From a virus, in the IMG/VR virus record IMGVR_UViG_3300009378_000046, positions 1 through 27,354 of that record: 27,354 nucleotides of DNA. The stretch is one strand, 5' to 3'. A model generated the notes under the pieces. It was not told where the DNA came from. It saw nothing but the letters and a program-made list of their open reading frames with translations, and did not search any database. Position numbers and translations under genes: made by a program. Positions within the stretch are counted from its first letter, which is position 1. Every line of letters begins with the position of its first letter. Of the stretch, positions 14,861 to 23,051 are shown one piece after another.

Positions 14861-16030
14861 ATGTCCGATTCAAGCCAAGTGGCAATGCGGTTCTGGGAGG
14901 AGGCCACATACGGTGTCGTCTCGGGATCGCCCACGTTCACGTCTCTGCGCTTTACCGGGGAGTCTCTCGGTATGGACACCACGATGGTGGAAAGCGCTGA
15001 GATCACCGGCGACCGTAACGTCGCCGATCACATCCGCACGAGCGTGCGAGAGGCTGGCGATGTCCAGTTCGAACTCTCGTACAGCGCGTACGATACCTGG
15101 CTGATGTACCTGCTGCAATCCGCAGCGTGGTCTTCGGCGGTGACGGTGCTCTCTGCCGGTTCTGCGTCCGTGGTCGCGGCCACGAACAAGTTCACCCACG
15201 CTACGGCTTGGACCGCGACGCCTACGGCGAACATGTGGATCAAGACGAGTGGCTTCTCCACCGCCGCGAACAACGGCTACTGGAAGGTCGCAAGCGCTGA
15301 CGGCACGAACATCACGGTCACCGAGACCGGCGTGCTCGTTGACGAAGGACCGACTGCCAGCGTCACGATCACACAAGGCGCGCAGATCGTAAGCGGTTCG
15401 ACGTTCAACTCGATCGCGATCGAGAAGGAGTTCCAAGACCTGAGCAACGAGTTCGCGCTGCTCACTGGCTTGGGCATCGACACCTTCGCGCTGAACGAAG
15501 CGGCCGATGGCCTTGTGACCGGCTCGTTCGGTCTGGTCGGGAAGAGCGAAACCTCGCAGACGGCGACGTCTGGCGATGGCAGTCCGACTGCTGCGCCGAC
15601 GAACGACCCGATGAACGCGACTGACCACATCGTCAAGTTGCTCGTCAACAACGTCGACACCGGTCACACGGCGTTCGCGATGAACTACAACAACAAGCTC
15701 CGGACGCGGCTGCAAGTCGGCACGCTCGGTGCGGTCAGCATCGGCTCTGGAACGATCGGACTCGCCGGAACGTTCCAAGGCTACTTCACGTCGAAGACGG
15801 TCATCGACTACTACATCGCCCAGACGGAACTCCCGTTGGCGTTGGTGTTGGAAGACGGTGCCGCTTCGGCAAACGCTTACGTCTTCGACATGCCTGCGGT
15901 CAAGCTCACGGCCGGCAAGCGCGTCGCAGGTGCGAAGGATCAGGACGTTCTGCAGGACATGGGATACGCCGCAAAGGCTGACGCGACGGAGGACATCATG
16001 ATGCGCGTCGTTCGATTTCCCGGCTCCTGA
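14861..16030 (+). CDS. Major tail tube protein
   Basis: A 389-residue tube subunit. The N-terminus has the tail tube hallmarks RFWEEATYG, SLGMDTTMVESAEITGDRNVADHIRT and REAGDVQFELSYSAYD. Residues about 90-170 form a threonine/serine-rich beta insertion (VVAATNKFTHATAWT, then NGYWKVASADGTNITVTE), which may project from the tube as a decorative domain. The C-terminal half returns to the tube fold (DTGHTAFAMNYNNKLR, GTIGLAGTFQGYFT). A strong hairpin and SD module follow the gene, as with the coat gene, fitting high expression. Confidence 0.83.
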   Translation: MSDSSQVAMRFWEEATYGVVSGSPTFTSLRFTGESLGMDTTMVESAEITGDRNVADHIRTSVREAGDVQFELSYSAYDTWLMYLLQSAAWSSAVTVLSAGSASVVAATNKFTHATAWTATPTANMWIKTSGFSTAANNGYWKVASADGTNITVTETGVLVDEGPTASVTITQGAQIVSGSTFNSIAIEKEFQDLSNEFALLTGLGIDTFALNEAADGLVTGSFGLVGKSETSQTATSGDGSPTAAPTNDPMNATDHIVKLLVNNVDTGHTAFAMNYNNKLRTRLQVGTLGAVSIGSGTIGLAGTFQGYFTSKTVIDYYIAQTELPLALVLEDGAASANAYVFDMPAVKLTAGKRVAGAKDQDVLQDMGYAAKADATEDIMMRVVRFPGS

Positions 16031-16051
16031 CGGTGACGCTTGATCCACGGT

Positions 16052-16078
16052 TTGGTGGGCTCGGGTTGAGTCCACCAA
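16052..16078 (+). terminator. Eleven-pair hairpin after the tail tube gene
   Basis: A stem of eleven pairs (TTGGTGGGCTC against GAGTCCACCAA, one G-U) with a GGGTT loop. It is followed by CCCCTCT and then AAGGAG before the next ATG. There is no U-run, so attenuation or transcript stabilisation is likelier than full termination. Confidence 0.7.
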
Positions 16079-16108
16079 TCCCCTCTAACTCCGGGAAGGA
16101 GAACACAA

Positions 16109-16513
16109 ATGGCTAAGTTAAGCACCCTACGGATCGACGAACAGAAAGCAGTGGACGGAGTTTGGGTTCCGTTCTCTGAAGACATCGAGCTGAAGATCGC
16201 GCGCATCGGTAACCCCAAGTACCGTGAGTACTCCTCGCGGCTGATGCAACCCCACCTCAAGGGTACGCGCGCTCAGATGCTCGCCGATGACAGGATCGAA
16301 AAGGTGACCAAGCCCGCGGTCGCCAAGTACGTTCTTGTCGGTTGGAAGAACATCCAAGACGAGGAGGGGAACGACATCCCCTACTCTGTCGAGCAGTCGC
16401 TGGAATTCCTGCGCGATCCGCAACTCGCTGACCTTTACGAGTTCGTGATGGTCGTGGCTGGAAACGCCGGCAACTTCCGTGCCGAAATGATGGAGGAGTC
16501 CGCGGGAAACTGA
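16109..16513 (+). CDS. Tail assembly chaperone, unshifted G-like product
   Basis: A 134-residue protein analogous to lambda gpG. It binds the tape measure protein during tail assembly and is normally absent from the mature virion. GGAAGGAG precedes the ATG. The sequence opens with a conserved-looking MAKLSTLRIDEQ, followed by a helical body (RVYREYSSRLMQ-like and VEQSLEFLRDPQLADLYEFVM). It ends with GNFRAEMMEESAGN and then TGA, placed directly after the slip heptamer. Position between tube and tape measure is the classical location. Confidence 0.8.
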   Translation: MAKLSTLRIDEQKAVDGVWVPFSEDIELKIARIGNPKYREYSSRLMQPHLKGTRAQMLADDRIEKVTKPAVAKYVLVGWKNIQDEEGNDIPYSVEQSLEFLRDPQLADLYEFVMVVAGNAGNFRAEMMEESAGN

Positions 16514-16857
16514 AATCGGTCCTCGAGTGGGAGCTTGACTGGGGAGCGCACGCAAAGCGTCTCGCCAGTTGGGCTGCTCGGGGACATAAGGTCCAATTCC
16601 TGGAAGACAAACCGTGCTTGCACTTCGACCTCATCGACGTTTGGCGTTGCTTCATTCAGTTGAATCAAGCGCGCGATACGATCAACGGGCTCGCTCCTCT
16701 GCGTGTCTCGGAGATCGCCGCGTGGTTGAACGTCTACGCAGTCGAAGCCGTCGAGCAGCGTGCGTACTACTTCGAGTTGGTTCAGAGTTTGGACAGCACT
16801 TGGCTGAGATGGGCGCGCAACAAGGAACAAGATGGCGACTCTAGTAACCGCGATTGA
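16109..16857 (+). CDS. Tail assembly chaperone, -1 frameshift GT-like fusion
   Basis: The longer product joins bases 16109-16510 to frame -1 from 16510 to 16857, giving about 249 residues. The second frame is open from 16432 to 16857 but has no ATG or GTG and no SD near its start. Its first weak start is TTG 16618, inside the domain. It encodes LKSVLEWELDWGAHAKRLASW and then HFDLIDVWRCFIQ, RVSEIAAWLNVY and RAYYFELVQSLDSTWLRW, a helical T-like domain. It ends 26 bases inside the tape measure gene. Production of the fusion at a fixed ratio is known to be needed for tail assembly in lambda-like siphophages. Confidence 0.78.
16504..16545 (+). other. Programmed -1 frameshift site GGGAAAC with downstream stem
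   Basis: Bases 16504-16510 read G GGA AAC in the upstream frame, the textbook X XXY YYZ heptamer. The zero-frame stop TGA follows at once (16511-16513). Nine bases on, a stem can be drawn by eye: TCCTC (16520-16524) with GGGGA (16541-16545), extended by AGT/ACT after a one-base bulge. This spacing is right for a stimulatory structure. Confidence 0.8.
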
Positions 16858-19800
16858 CGCACGAGGTGCGATAGCCGGCAGCGCTCAGTTCACGGGGGCT
16901 GCGGGCAGGATGAATACTGCTGCGTTAGCAGCCTCTGGAGGCGTAAACAAACTCAACGCGAGCACTGCTGCGGCCGGTGCAACTGCTGGTATCGCCAAGA
17001 AGGCGATGATCGGCCTTGTCGGTGCTTTCGTTGGGTTTGCTGCGGCTGCGTCTGCAGCGCGGACAATCGCTGAGTTTAGCGATTCAATGGCGACGTTGGA
17101 AGCAGTCTCAGTTACTGCGAATGTTGCCCTCGAACGACAAGCCGCTGTTTTTGGTGAACTTCGCCAGAAGGCGCTAGACCTCGGCGCAACTACAAGGTAT
17201 ACTGCGAGTGAGGCTGGCGAAGGTCTTCTGTTCCTGGCTCGTGCCGGCTTTACAGCAGAAGAGCAACTAGCGTCAATCGACGCAACGTTAGCGCTTGCTA
17301 GCGCGGGTATGCTCTCGCTTGGCGAAGCGGCCGACTTCGCGTCCAACATCGTGATGCAGTTCAGCCTCGCGGCGAGCGAGACTGAGCGCGTTGCGGACGC
17401 ACTTGTGAACGTCAGCAACCGGGCGAATACCAACGTTCGCCAAATGGCCGAAGCGATGAAGTTCGCTGGTCCGGTTGCCGGTGCTTTGGGCATCTCACTC
17501 GAGACTGCTGCCGCGTCTGTCGGCGTGTTGGGCGATCGCGGCATTCAGGCAAGCATGGCGGGCACTAATTTGCGCGGCACAATGCTTGCACTCGCCGCAC
17601 CGACCAGTAAGGCAAAGGCCGCATTCGACACGCTTAAGATCAGCCTCGAAGACGTCGACCCTGCGCGTCGCAGTTGGATCGAGATTTGGGAGACTTTCGC
17701 TGGTGCATTTGACGATCTAGCGGTCAGCGCCGATCGCGCTGGTCTTGCGAATGCGATCTTCGGTCGTCGGAATGTCGCCGGCGCGTTGATTCTGTCCGAC
17801 TCGACGGACCGAATGCGCGAACTCGTGCAAATCCAAGAGGAACAGCGTGGAGCCACGTTGGCGCAAGCCGAAGCAATGGAAGACACGCTTGGTGGCGCAT
17901 TCAGACGCTTGCGCTCTGCAACTGAAGCGTACACGCTTTCGATTGGTGATGCTGGTCTCGGTGGCGGACTCCGTTCAGTCGTCGAAACGATGGCACAAAT
18001 GTTCCGCGTGATGAGCGGAATGGACGGCGCAGTCGATGACGCAAACGCAGCGGCGGTGGCTCTGGCGAGCACTATTCACAGTTTGGTCGCTGCGCTAGTC
18101 ATCGTCGCCGGACTGAAGGTCTCTGCGATGATCGTCGCTTGGGGAGTCCAACTCACAGCGACGAACGTCGTCTTTGCGACTACTGCGCCGTTGATCGGAA
18201 ACATTACTGTCGCTACGACCGGTTGGGCAGTTGCTTGGCGTGGACTGAATGCTGTGATGGTCGCGCATCCGATCCTCGCTGCTGTCGCTGCGATTGCTGC
18301 GCTAACGACTGCGGTCACGCTGATGGGACGGCGCACGGAAGAGCAAATCGCGAGACAGAAGCGCCTGCGAGAAGAGTTTAACCGCCTCCAGTCTGAAGAG
18401 TCTGCGCGTCGACGCAACATCGCGATCACTAACCGAGCGACTGAAGTTGGCGACACTGAAGCACTCGTCGACTCGTCGATGGGCAAGCTCCGAAAGCTGG
18501 TCGAACTGTCGCTAGAACTGCGCCAAGGCGCTGCAGAGAACCTCTCGTCGTACGAAGCGCGTCTTGCGCGGATTTTGGCCGGCGACTTGCCTGGGCTGCA
18601 AACGACAACCGGGTCCGATCGCGCACAAGCGTTCCTCCAAGCGCGTCAGCAACAGCAACGGACGCAAGCGCAAATCGACCTTGACAACCTCGTCGCTGCT
18701 CGAATGCAAAGCGATCCGACGCTTGGAACGCCTGAGCGTGCGGAAGCGATCCAAGTCATCGAAGATCGTATTGCTGAACTGCGGCTTGAGCTCGAGGCAT
18801 ATGCGTCAGCAAGCGATCAAGCAGCGAACTCGACTATTGCTGTTTCGGACGCGTTCAGCAATGCGCGAATCGCATTGGAGTCCTACTTGAGTGGTCTCGA
18901 GCTCGAGGCGAAACTCGCCGGGATGTCTAAGGAGGAGCAAGAGCTCACGATCGCTACTCGCGAGGCGGGTAGGAAGTCGTTGGAGGCGTACGGATTTGAC
19001 GTCATCAAGTTCGCAACGGCGATGGCACGCGCTGCGGACGCGGTACGAGAGCGTCAAAAGGCTGAAAAGGACCTTGCAGACTCGAATGCCGCGATCGAGC
19101 GCGATAAGCAAGCCACAGAGTCTCTAAACGCGTATATCGAGACTCTGCGAGCAGAAAATGAACTGCTCAGCATGGACGCGAAAGACCGTGAACTGGCGGC
19201 TGCTGAACGGCATGCGCAAGCGCTTGCTGGTGAGCAAGAAATCAAAACAGAACTTGCGCTGATTCGCGAGCTGATTCGCGAGCGACAACGACTGCGTGAG
19301 GAGCAAAAGGCACCGACGCCGGATACTCCTGAGCGCATGTCGTTCGACGAGAAGCGTGCGGAGCGGGCGCAAACAAGGCTCCATCGGCTGAATGAAGAGC
19401 TCGCAACGCAGTTCGCGCTCATCAGTAAAACCACTGAAGAGAAGGAGCGAGCGCGCGCCGTTGACGAGTACAGACTGCAAGCGCAACTAGCCGGAATTGA
19501 GAATGTCGAGGCCGAAACGGAGGCGTATAGTCGGCTGTACGAAGAACTTCAGCGCTTGCAACTCGTCGAAGAGACTGCGCGTACGATTTCAGCAGACGCT
19601 GCGTCGTCGATTGCGGACGTTGTCTTCCAAGTCGAAGACCTTAGTGAAGCGTGGGAAAACTTTGCTCGGGCGACTGCTCGGACGTTCTTCGATCAAGCGT
19701 TCACGAAGCCGCTGACCGATCAACTTACGGACGTGTTGGTCAAGGACGCAGAGAAGCCGGAAGCGCAAGTCGATCCGACTGCTTTGCTTCTCGAGAAGGC

Positions 19801-20269
19801 TGGCACTTCGCTGAACACTGCAGCACTGACGCTTGCTGGTGCGATGTCCGCAGGTGCAGCGGAATTGACTGCTGCAGCGCTTGCACTTAAGGCCGCTGCT
19901 GCGAGTTCGTCGTTCGCTCCACCGACGCCTGGAGTTCCTGCTGTCGAAAGCGCGCAGGGTAACGTCTTCATGAACGGAGCACCGTTGACGTTCTTTGGTC
20001 AGGGCGGTCTCATCGATGAAATGGGCATCTTCCCGCTCAAAAACGGAGGTATTGGCATAGCAGGCGAAGCGGGCCCGGAAGCCGCGATGAAAGTCGCTCG
20101 CATGCCTAACGGCGACTTGGGCGTGCAAGCGTCTGAGTCTAGTGGTTCGCGCGGCATCACAGTTCAAGGACCTCTCCTCGTCGTGCAAGCGAAGGACGCT
20201 GATAGTTTCCGACGCTCACGAGTCCAAATTCAAGACGACTTGCGTCGTGTAACCACCTGGCTCAGTTAA
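16832..20269 (+). CDS. Tape measure protein
   Basis: An 1145-residue protein that sets tail length and is ejected with the DNA. AAGGAACAAG precedes the ATG. Residues about 70-330 match the phage tail tape measure core (TP901/PhageMin type): FSDSMATLEAVSVTAN, AGFTAEEQLASIDATLALASAG, QMAEAMKFAGPVAGALG. Hydrophobic segments lie near residues 52-75 and about 410-500, probably for membrane passage. Residues about 600-960 are long coiled coils. The C-terminus holds the typical GGLIDE and GIAGEAGPEAAMKVARMPNGDLGV motif. From its length, a tail roughly 170 nm long would be expected by the usual rule of about 1.5 angstrom per residue. Confidence 0.9.
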   Translation: MATLVTAIDARGAIAGSAQFTGAAGRMNTAALAASGGVNKLNASTAAAGATAGIAKKAMIGLVGAFVGFAAAASAARTIAEFSDSMATLEAVSVTANVALERQAAVFGELRQKALDLGATTRYTASEAGEGLLFLARAGFTAEEQLASIDATLALASAGMLSLGEAADFASNIVMQFSLAASETERVADALVNVSNRANTNVRQMAEAMKFAGPVAGALGISLETAAASVGVLGDRGIQASMAGTNLRGTMLALAAPTSKAKAAFDTLKISLEDVDPARRSWIEIWETFAGAFDDLAVSADRAGLANAIFGRRNVAGALILSDSTDRMRELVQIQEEQRGATLAQAEAMEDTLGGAFRRLRSATEAYTLSIGDAGLGGGLRSVVETMAQMFRVMSGMDGAVDDANAAAVALASTIHSLVAALVIVAGLKVSAMIVAWGVQLTATNVVFATTAPLIGNITVATTGWAVAWRGLNAVMVAHPILAAVAAIAALTTAVTLMGRRTEEQIARQKRLREEFNRLQSEESARRRNIAITNRATEVGDTEALVDSSMGKLRKLVELSLELRQGAAENLSSYEARLARILAGDLPGLQTTTGSDRAQAFLQARQQQQRTQAQIDLDNLVAARMQSDPTLGTPERAEAIQVIEDRIAELRLELEAYASASDQAANSTIAVSDAFSNARIALESYLSGLELEAKLAGMSKEEQELTIATREAGRKSLEAYGFDVIKFATAMARAADAVRERQKAEKDLADSNAAIERDKQATESLNAYIETLRAENELLSMDAKDRELAAAERHAQALAGEQEIKTELALIRELIRERQRLREEQKAPTPDTPERMSFDEKRAERAQTRLHRLNEELATQFALISKTTEEKERARAVDEYRLQAQLAGIENVEAETEAYSRLYEELQRLQLVEETARTISADAASSIADVVFQVEDLSEAWENFARATARTFFDQAFTKPLTDQLTDVLVKDAEKPEAQVDPTALLLEKAGTSLNTAALTLAGAMSAGAAELTAAALALKAAAASSSFAPPTPGVPAVESAQGNVFMNGAPLTFFGQGGLIDEMGIFPLKNGGIGIAGEAGPEAAMKVARMPNGDLGVQASESSGSRGITVQGPLLVVQAKDADSFRRSRVQIQDDLRRVTTWLS

Positions 20270-21252
20270 TGTCCTTCCACGAAGACCGATTCCCGACAGA
20301 CATTTCGTACGGCTCGCGCGGCGGACCGGGCTACAGCACGTCGATCATTGGACTCGACAGCGGACAAGAGGTTCGAGTCGCTCGCTGGTCGCAACCGAGG
20401 CACCGTTACAACGCTCGGTATGGCATCCGTTCGCTTGCGAACATGAATGCCGTACTCGAGTTCTATCACGCACGTCAAGGGCCGACGCACGGATTCCGGT
20501 GGAAGGACTTCATGGACTTCACGACGAACGCTGACCACCGTAGCGAAGAGGCGTGGAATGACCAAAGTCTTGGAGTCCTCGCCTCCGGAGCCACGATGCA
20601 ACTTCGTAAGGCCTACACTAGCGGCCCAACGACGCGCTATCGGAACATCACAAAGCCGGTCAGTGGCACTGTCGTCGTCGGTTGGGATGACGGGGATGGA
20701 CTTAGCGAGAAGACCGAGACGACGGACTGGACGGTCGACACGACGACCGGTATCATCACGATTACAGCAGGCGCGCTTGCTGGTGCGACAGGCAAGACGA
20801 TCTACGCCGGCTGTGAATTCGACGTTCCGGTGCGCTTCGGTGAAGAGATCGATGCAATGTTTCCGATCAACATGCCGTCGTACGACTCTGGAATCGTCCC
20901 AGACATTCCGATCGTCGAAGTAAAGGACTCGACCGTCCACAGCGCCGACTTCAACTACGGCGGGTCGACGCGTTACACCGCAGCCGGTGCACATAGTCAC
21001 GCTGCTTCTGACGGTCGTGTGATTGTCTGTGCGCCGTCAGGCGCTGACAACATGGACATTAACCTTCCGAGCTTGACGAATAACTACCAACTCGGCGGTC
21101 CGTGGTTTTATGTCATCCATGCCGGAGGTACAGGAACTGTCACTGTTTACGAGGATGCTGTATCGGTGATCGCACTTGCGCAAAACGAAGCGTGCGTGAT
21201 TAACTGTATCATCGACTCTGGTGGTTCGCGGGAATGGAGGGCGTGGGGTTGA
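20269..21252 (+). CDS. DUF2460 tail protein (GTA gp12-like) with extra C-terminal domain
   Basis: A 327-residue tail-tip protein. Residues about 1-205 are a DUF2460 domain: FPTDISYGSRGGPGYST, RVARWSQPRHRYNARYGIR, FYHARQGPTHGFRWKDFMDF, and near the end VRFGEEIDAMFPINMPSY. This is the distal-tail component next to the tape measure in gene transfer agents. Residues about 215-327 are an additional beta-rich domain containing GGSTRYTAAGAHSHAA and QLGGPWFYVIHAG. The same pattern recurs in the next gene product. The ATG overlaps the tape measure stop (TAATG). Confidence 0.82.
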   Translation: MSFHEDRFPTDISYGSRGGPGYSTSIIGLDSGQEVRVARWSQPRHRYNARYGIRSLANMNAVLEFYHARQGPTHGFRWKDFMDFTTNADHRSEEAWNDQSLGVLASGATMQLRKAYTSGPTTRYRNITKPVSGTVVVGWDDGDGLSEKTETTDWTVDTTTGIITITAGALAGATGKTIYAGCEFDVPVRFGEEIDAMFPINMPSYDSGIVPDIPIVEVKDSTVHSADFNYGGSTRYTAAGAHSHAASDGRVIVCAPSGADNMDINLPSLTNNYQLGGPWFYVIHAGGTGTVTVYEDAVSVIALAQNEACVINCIIDSGGSREWRAWG

Positions 21253-21662
21253 TCGATAAGCGCACGCACTTTGGGAGCAGTACAGCGCACATCGCATTGA
21301 CTGGTGCGCACACAGCCTCCAGCCCGTACGAGCTCGAGAGCCTCGGCGCGTGGAACTTTTATCGCGTTTGGCAATTCGCGCCGACTGCGGTGAACACGTA
21401 CATCCTGCTACCGGACGCGCGTCTTTGCGACCTAGGCGGACCGATCTTCTACATGCGGAACACACACGCGACTAACAAGGTGCACATCGGCGCGTGGGGT
21501 CCCGGTCCGTTTTACCCGACGTCTTTTGCGACGATCAAGGGAACCGGTGTGGCCGCTGAAAATGAGATGATGCTCGTGCTAGAAGCGAATGCCATCGGCG
21601 CTGGGACTTGGCACGCGCTTAGCATGCAAGCAAGCGGATTGACGCTTCGAGGGACATCCTAA
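21249..21662 (+). CDS. Tail-tip protein paralogous to the C-terminal domain of the DUF2460 protein
   Basis: A 137-residue protein. I choose TTG 21249 because GGAGGG lies seven bases upstream and the start overlaps the previous stop as TTGA; ATG 21234 and GTG 21243 are alternatives. The sequence contains SSTAHIALTGAHTASSPYE, LLPDARLCDLGGPIFYMRN and ENEMMLVLEANAIGAGTWHALS. These align in order with elements in the preceding protein's last 110 residues. It probably forms a small beta-sandwich carbohydrate-binding or trimeric tip domain. No family is recognised beyond the internal similarity. Confidence 0.65.
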   Translation: MIDKRTHFGSSTAHIALTGAHTASSPYELESLGAWNFYRVWQFAPTAVNTYILLPDARLCDLGGPIFYMRNTHATNKVHIGAWGPGPFYPTSFATIKGTGVAAENEMMLVLEANAIGAGTWHALSMQASGLTLRGTS

Positions 21663-22612
21663 TGTCACACGACGTTGGAAACGCACGGCAAGCGCTCTTA
21701 GACGCAGACATGCACCGGCTTGCACGGTGCTTCCGCATCTTGCGTTTAGACGGCACGTACTTCCGAGTTACTGACCACGACGGTAGTCTGACTGTCCCAG
21801 AAGGCTACATTGATGGCCTTACGGACGTGTTCGATAACGAGTACACCTACAGTCCGTTGGACGGTTGGGACGCATCGAATCAACGCGCAGAGTCAGCGAT
21901 GAAGCGTAGCAACGTCGAGTTCCTCGGCGCGATTGGCGGGTCGATTGTTACGCAGTCTGACTTGCAAGCCGGCCTATGGCTCGACGCAGCCGTCGACATG
22001 ATGATTCTCGATTGGGAATACCCTTGGATGGGGCCAATCGTCTGGAAGCACTACCGCCTCGTTGACTTCAAGAATAACGGCGAAGTCTGGGCAGCGCAAT
22101 GTGAGAATCGAATGGGCGAGTTGCACCGAAAGGTCGGCAAAGTCTACTCGAAGACATGCTGGCACGCGCTCGGCAATTCTCGATGCGGCGTCAACGCTAA
22201 CGATCCAAACGTTACGCAGTTCAATTGCACGGTCACTGAAGTGACTGACAATGCGAACTTCCGCTTCGAAGGCACAGGCGGACACACGCCTGAGGACCAA
22301 GTCGACGACTTCTTCAACTTCGGACAAGTCAAGTGGGCGAGCGGCAACAATGATGGTCGATCTTACCCCGTCTACGACTCGTTCGTCAAGACCGGTTCCG
22401 ACCCGGGTACGTCGGACGACGCACGTCTTGTCTTGCAAATCCCGTGTGCAGCGACCGTCCAAGTAGGCGATACGTTCTCGCTTTACGTTGGATGCGATAA
22501 GACCTCTCAAACTTGCGTCGATAAGTTCAGCAACCTCAACAACTTCGGCGGTCAGCCGCAAATCCCAGGCACAAGCGCGTTGGTGAAAACGGGGAGCGAA
22601 GTTGCCCACTAA
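21662..22612 (+). CDS. DUF2163/BR0599 tail hub protein (GTA gp13-like)
   Basis: A 316-residue hub protein. The N-terminal two thirds read as DUF2163 (CFRILRLDGTYFRVTDHDGSL, DGWDASNQRAESAMKRSN, ENRMGELHRKVG). The C-terminal part carries the BR0599 cysteine pattern: KTCWHALGNSRCGV, then FNCTVTEV, and YVGCDKTSQTCVDKFSNLNNFGG with QIPG. In gene transfer agents the equivalent hub is a metal/Fe-S-bearing component of the tail tip. It overlaps the next gene by 11 bases. Confidence 0.85.
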   Translation: MSHDVGNARQALLDADMHRLARCFRILRLDGTYFRVTDHDGSLTVPEGYIDGLTDVFDNEYTYSPLDGWDASNQRAESAMKRSNVEFLGAIGGSIVTQSDLQAGLWLDAAVDMMILDWEYPWMGPIVWKHYRLVDFKNNGEVWAAQCENRMGELHRKVGKVYSKTCWHALGNSRCGVNANDPNVTQFNCTVTEVTDNANFRFEGTGGHTPEDQVDDFFNFGQVKWASGNNDGRSYPVYDSFVKTGSDPGTSDDARLVLQIPCAATVQVGDTFSLYVGCDKTSQTCVDKFSNLNNFGGQPQIPGTSALVKTGSEVAH

Positions 22613-23051
22613 CGGAGATCTTGTTGCTGCCGCTGTGCTGACGCAAGTCGGCGTGCCGTTCTTCCCGCAAGGACGTCAAGCCGATAAGGGCCTAGATTGC
22701 GTCGGATTGACCCTAATCGGCGCTTTAGGAGCCGGTCTGGAGCTCGAGCACCCGAACGACTACAGCATTTCGCGAGGCGACTACTCCGCGACTTTGCTCG
22801 AGTACGCTCGACGCCACTGTACTCCAATCGAACAGCACCCGTCTGTTGGTGATTTGGTGCTCTTCTCAGTCGAAAAACCGGACGAGCCTAAGCACATTGG
22901 AGTGCTCGTCGAGTCAGACGTTGACGAAGTCCCGTTTTTCTTTGTCCACGCGGCCCCAAGGCATAAGCGAGTGATGCGCGATCCGCTTGACGAGCGTTGG
23001 CGCAAGTACGTCCACAGTTTCTGGAGGTTCAAATGGCAACAATCGCACTAG
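22602..23051 (+). CDS. NlpC/P60 tail peptidase (GTA gp14-like)
   Basis: A 149-residue cysteine peptidase that cuts peptidoglycan stem peptides during DNA entry. The TTG start is preceded by GGGGAG. C33 in the LDCVGLT motif is the nucleophile and H98 in KHIGVLV the probable base; H116 (FVHA) may be the third polar residue. The DYSISRGDYSATLLEYARRHC and SVGDLVLFS segments are characteristic of the phage cell wall peptidase group. It sits between hub and gp15-like genes as in GTAs, so it is a virion-associated hydrolase and not the lysis endolysin. Confidence 0.88.
   Translation: MPTNGDLVAAAVLTQVGVPFFPQGRQADKGLDCVGLTLIGALGAGLELEHPNDYSISRGDYSATLLEYARRHCTPIEQHPSVGDLVLFSVEKPDEPKHIGVLVESDVDEVPFFFVHAAPRHKRVMRDPLDERWRKYVHSFWRFKWQQSH

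Noticed and set aside
14870-16078. Long minus-strand ORF of 402 residues opposite the tail tube gene
   Set aside because: Same antisense artefact: arginine-rich composition, no SD, and all neighbours are on the plus strand.
16618-16857. Independent 79-residue gene starting at TTG
   Set aside because: The frame continues upstream without a stop to 16432 and joins the GGGAAAC slip site; a frameshift product explains it better.
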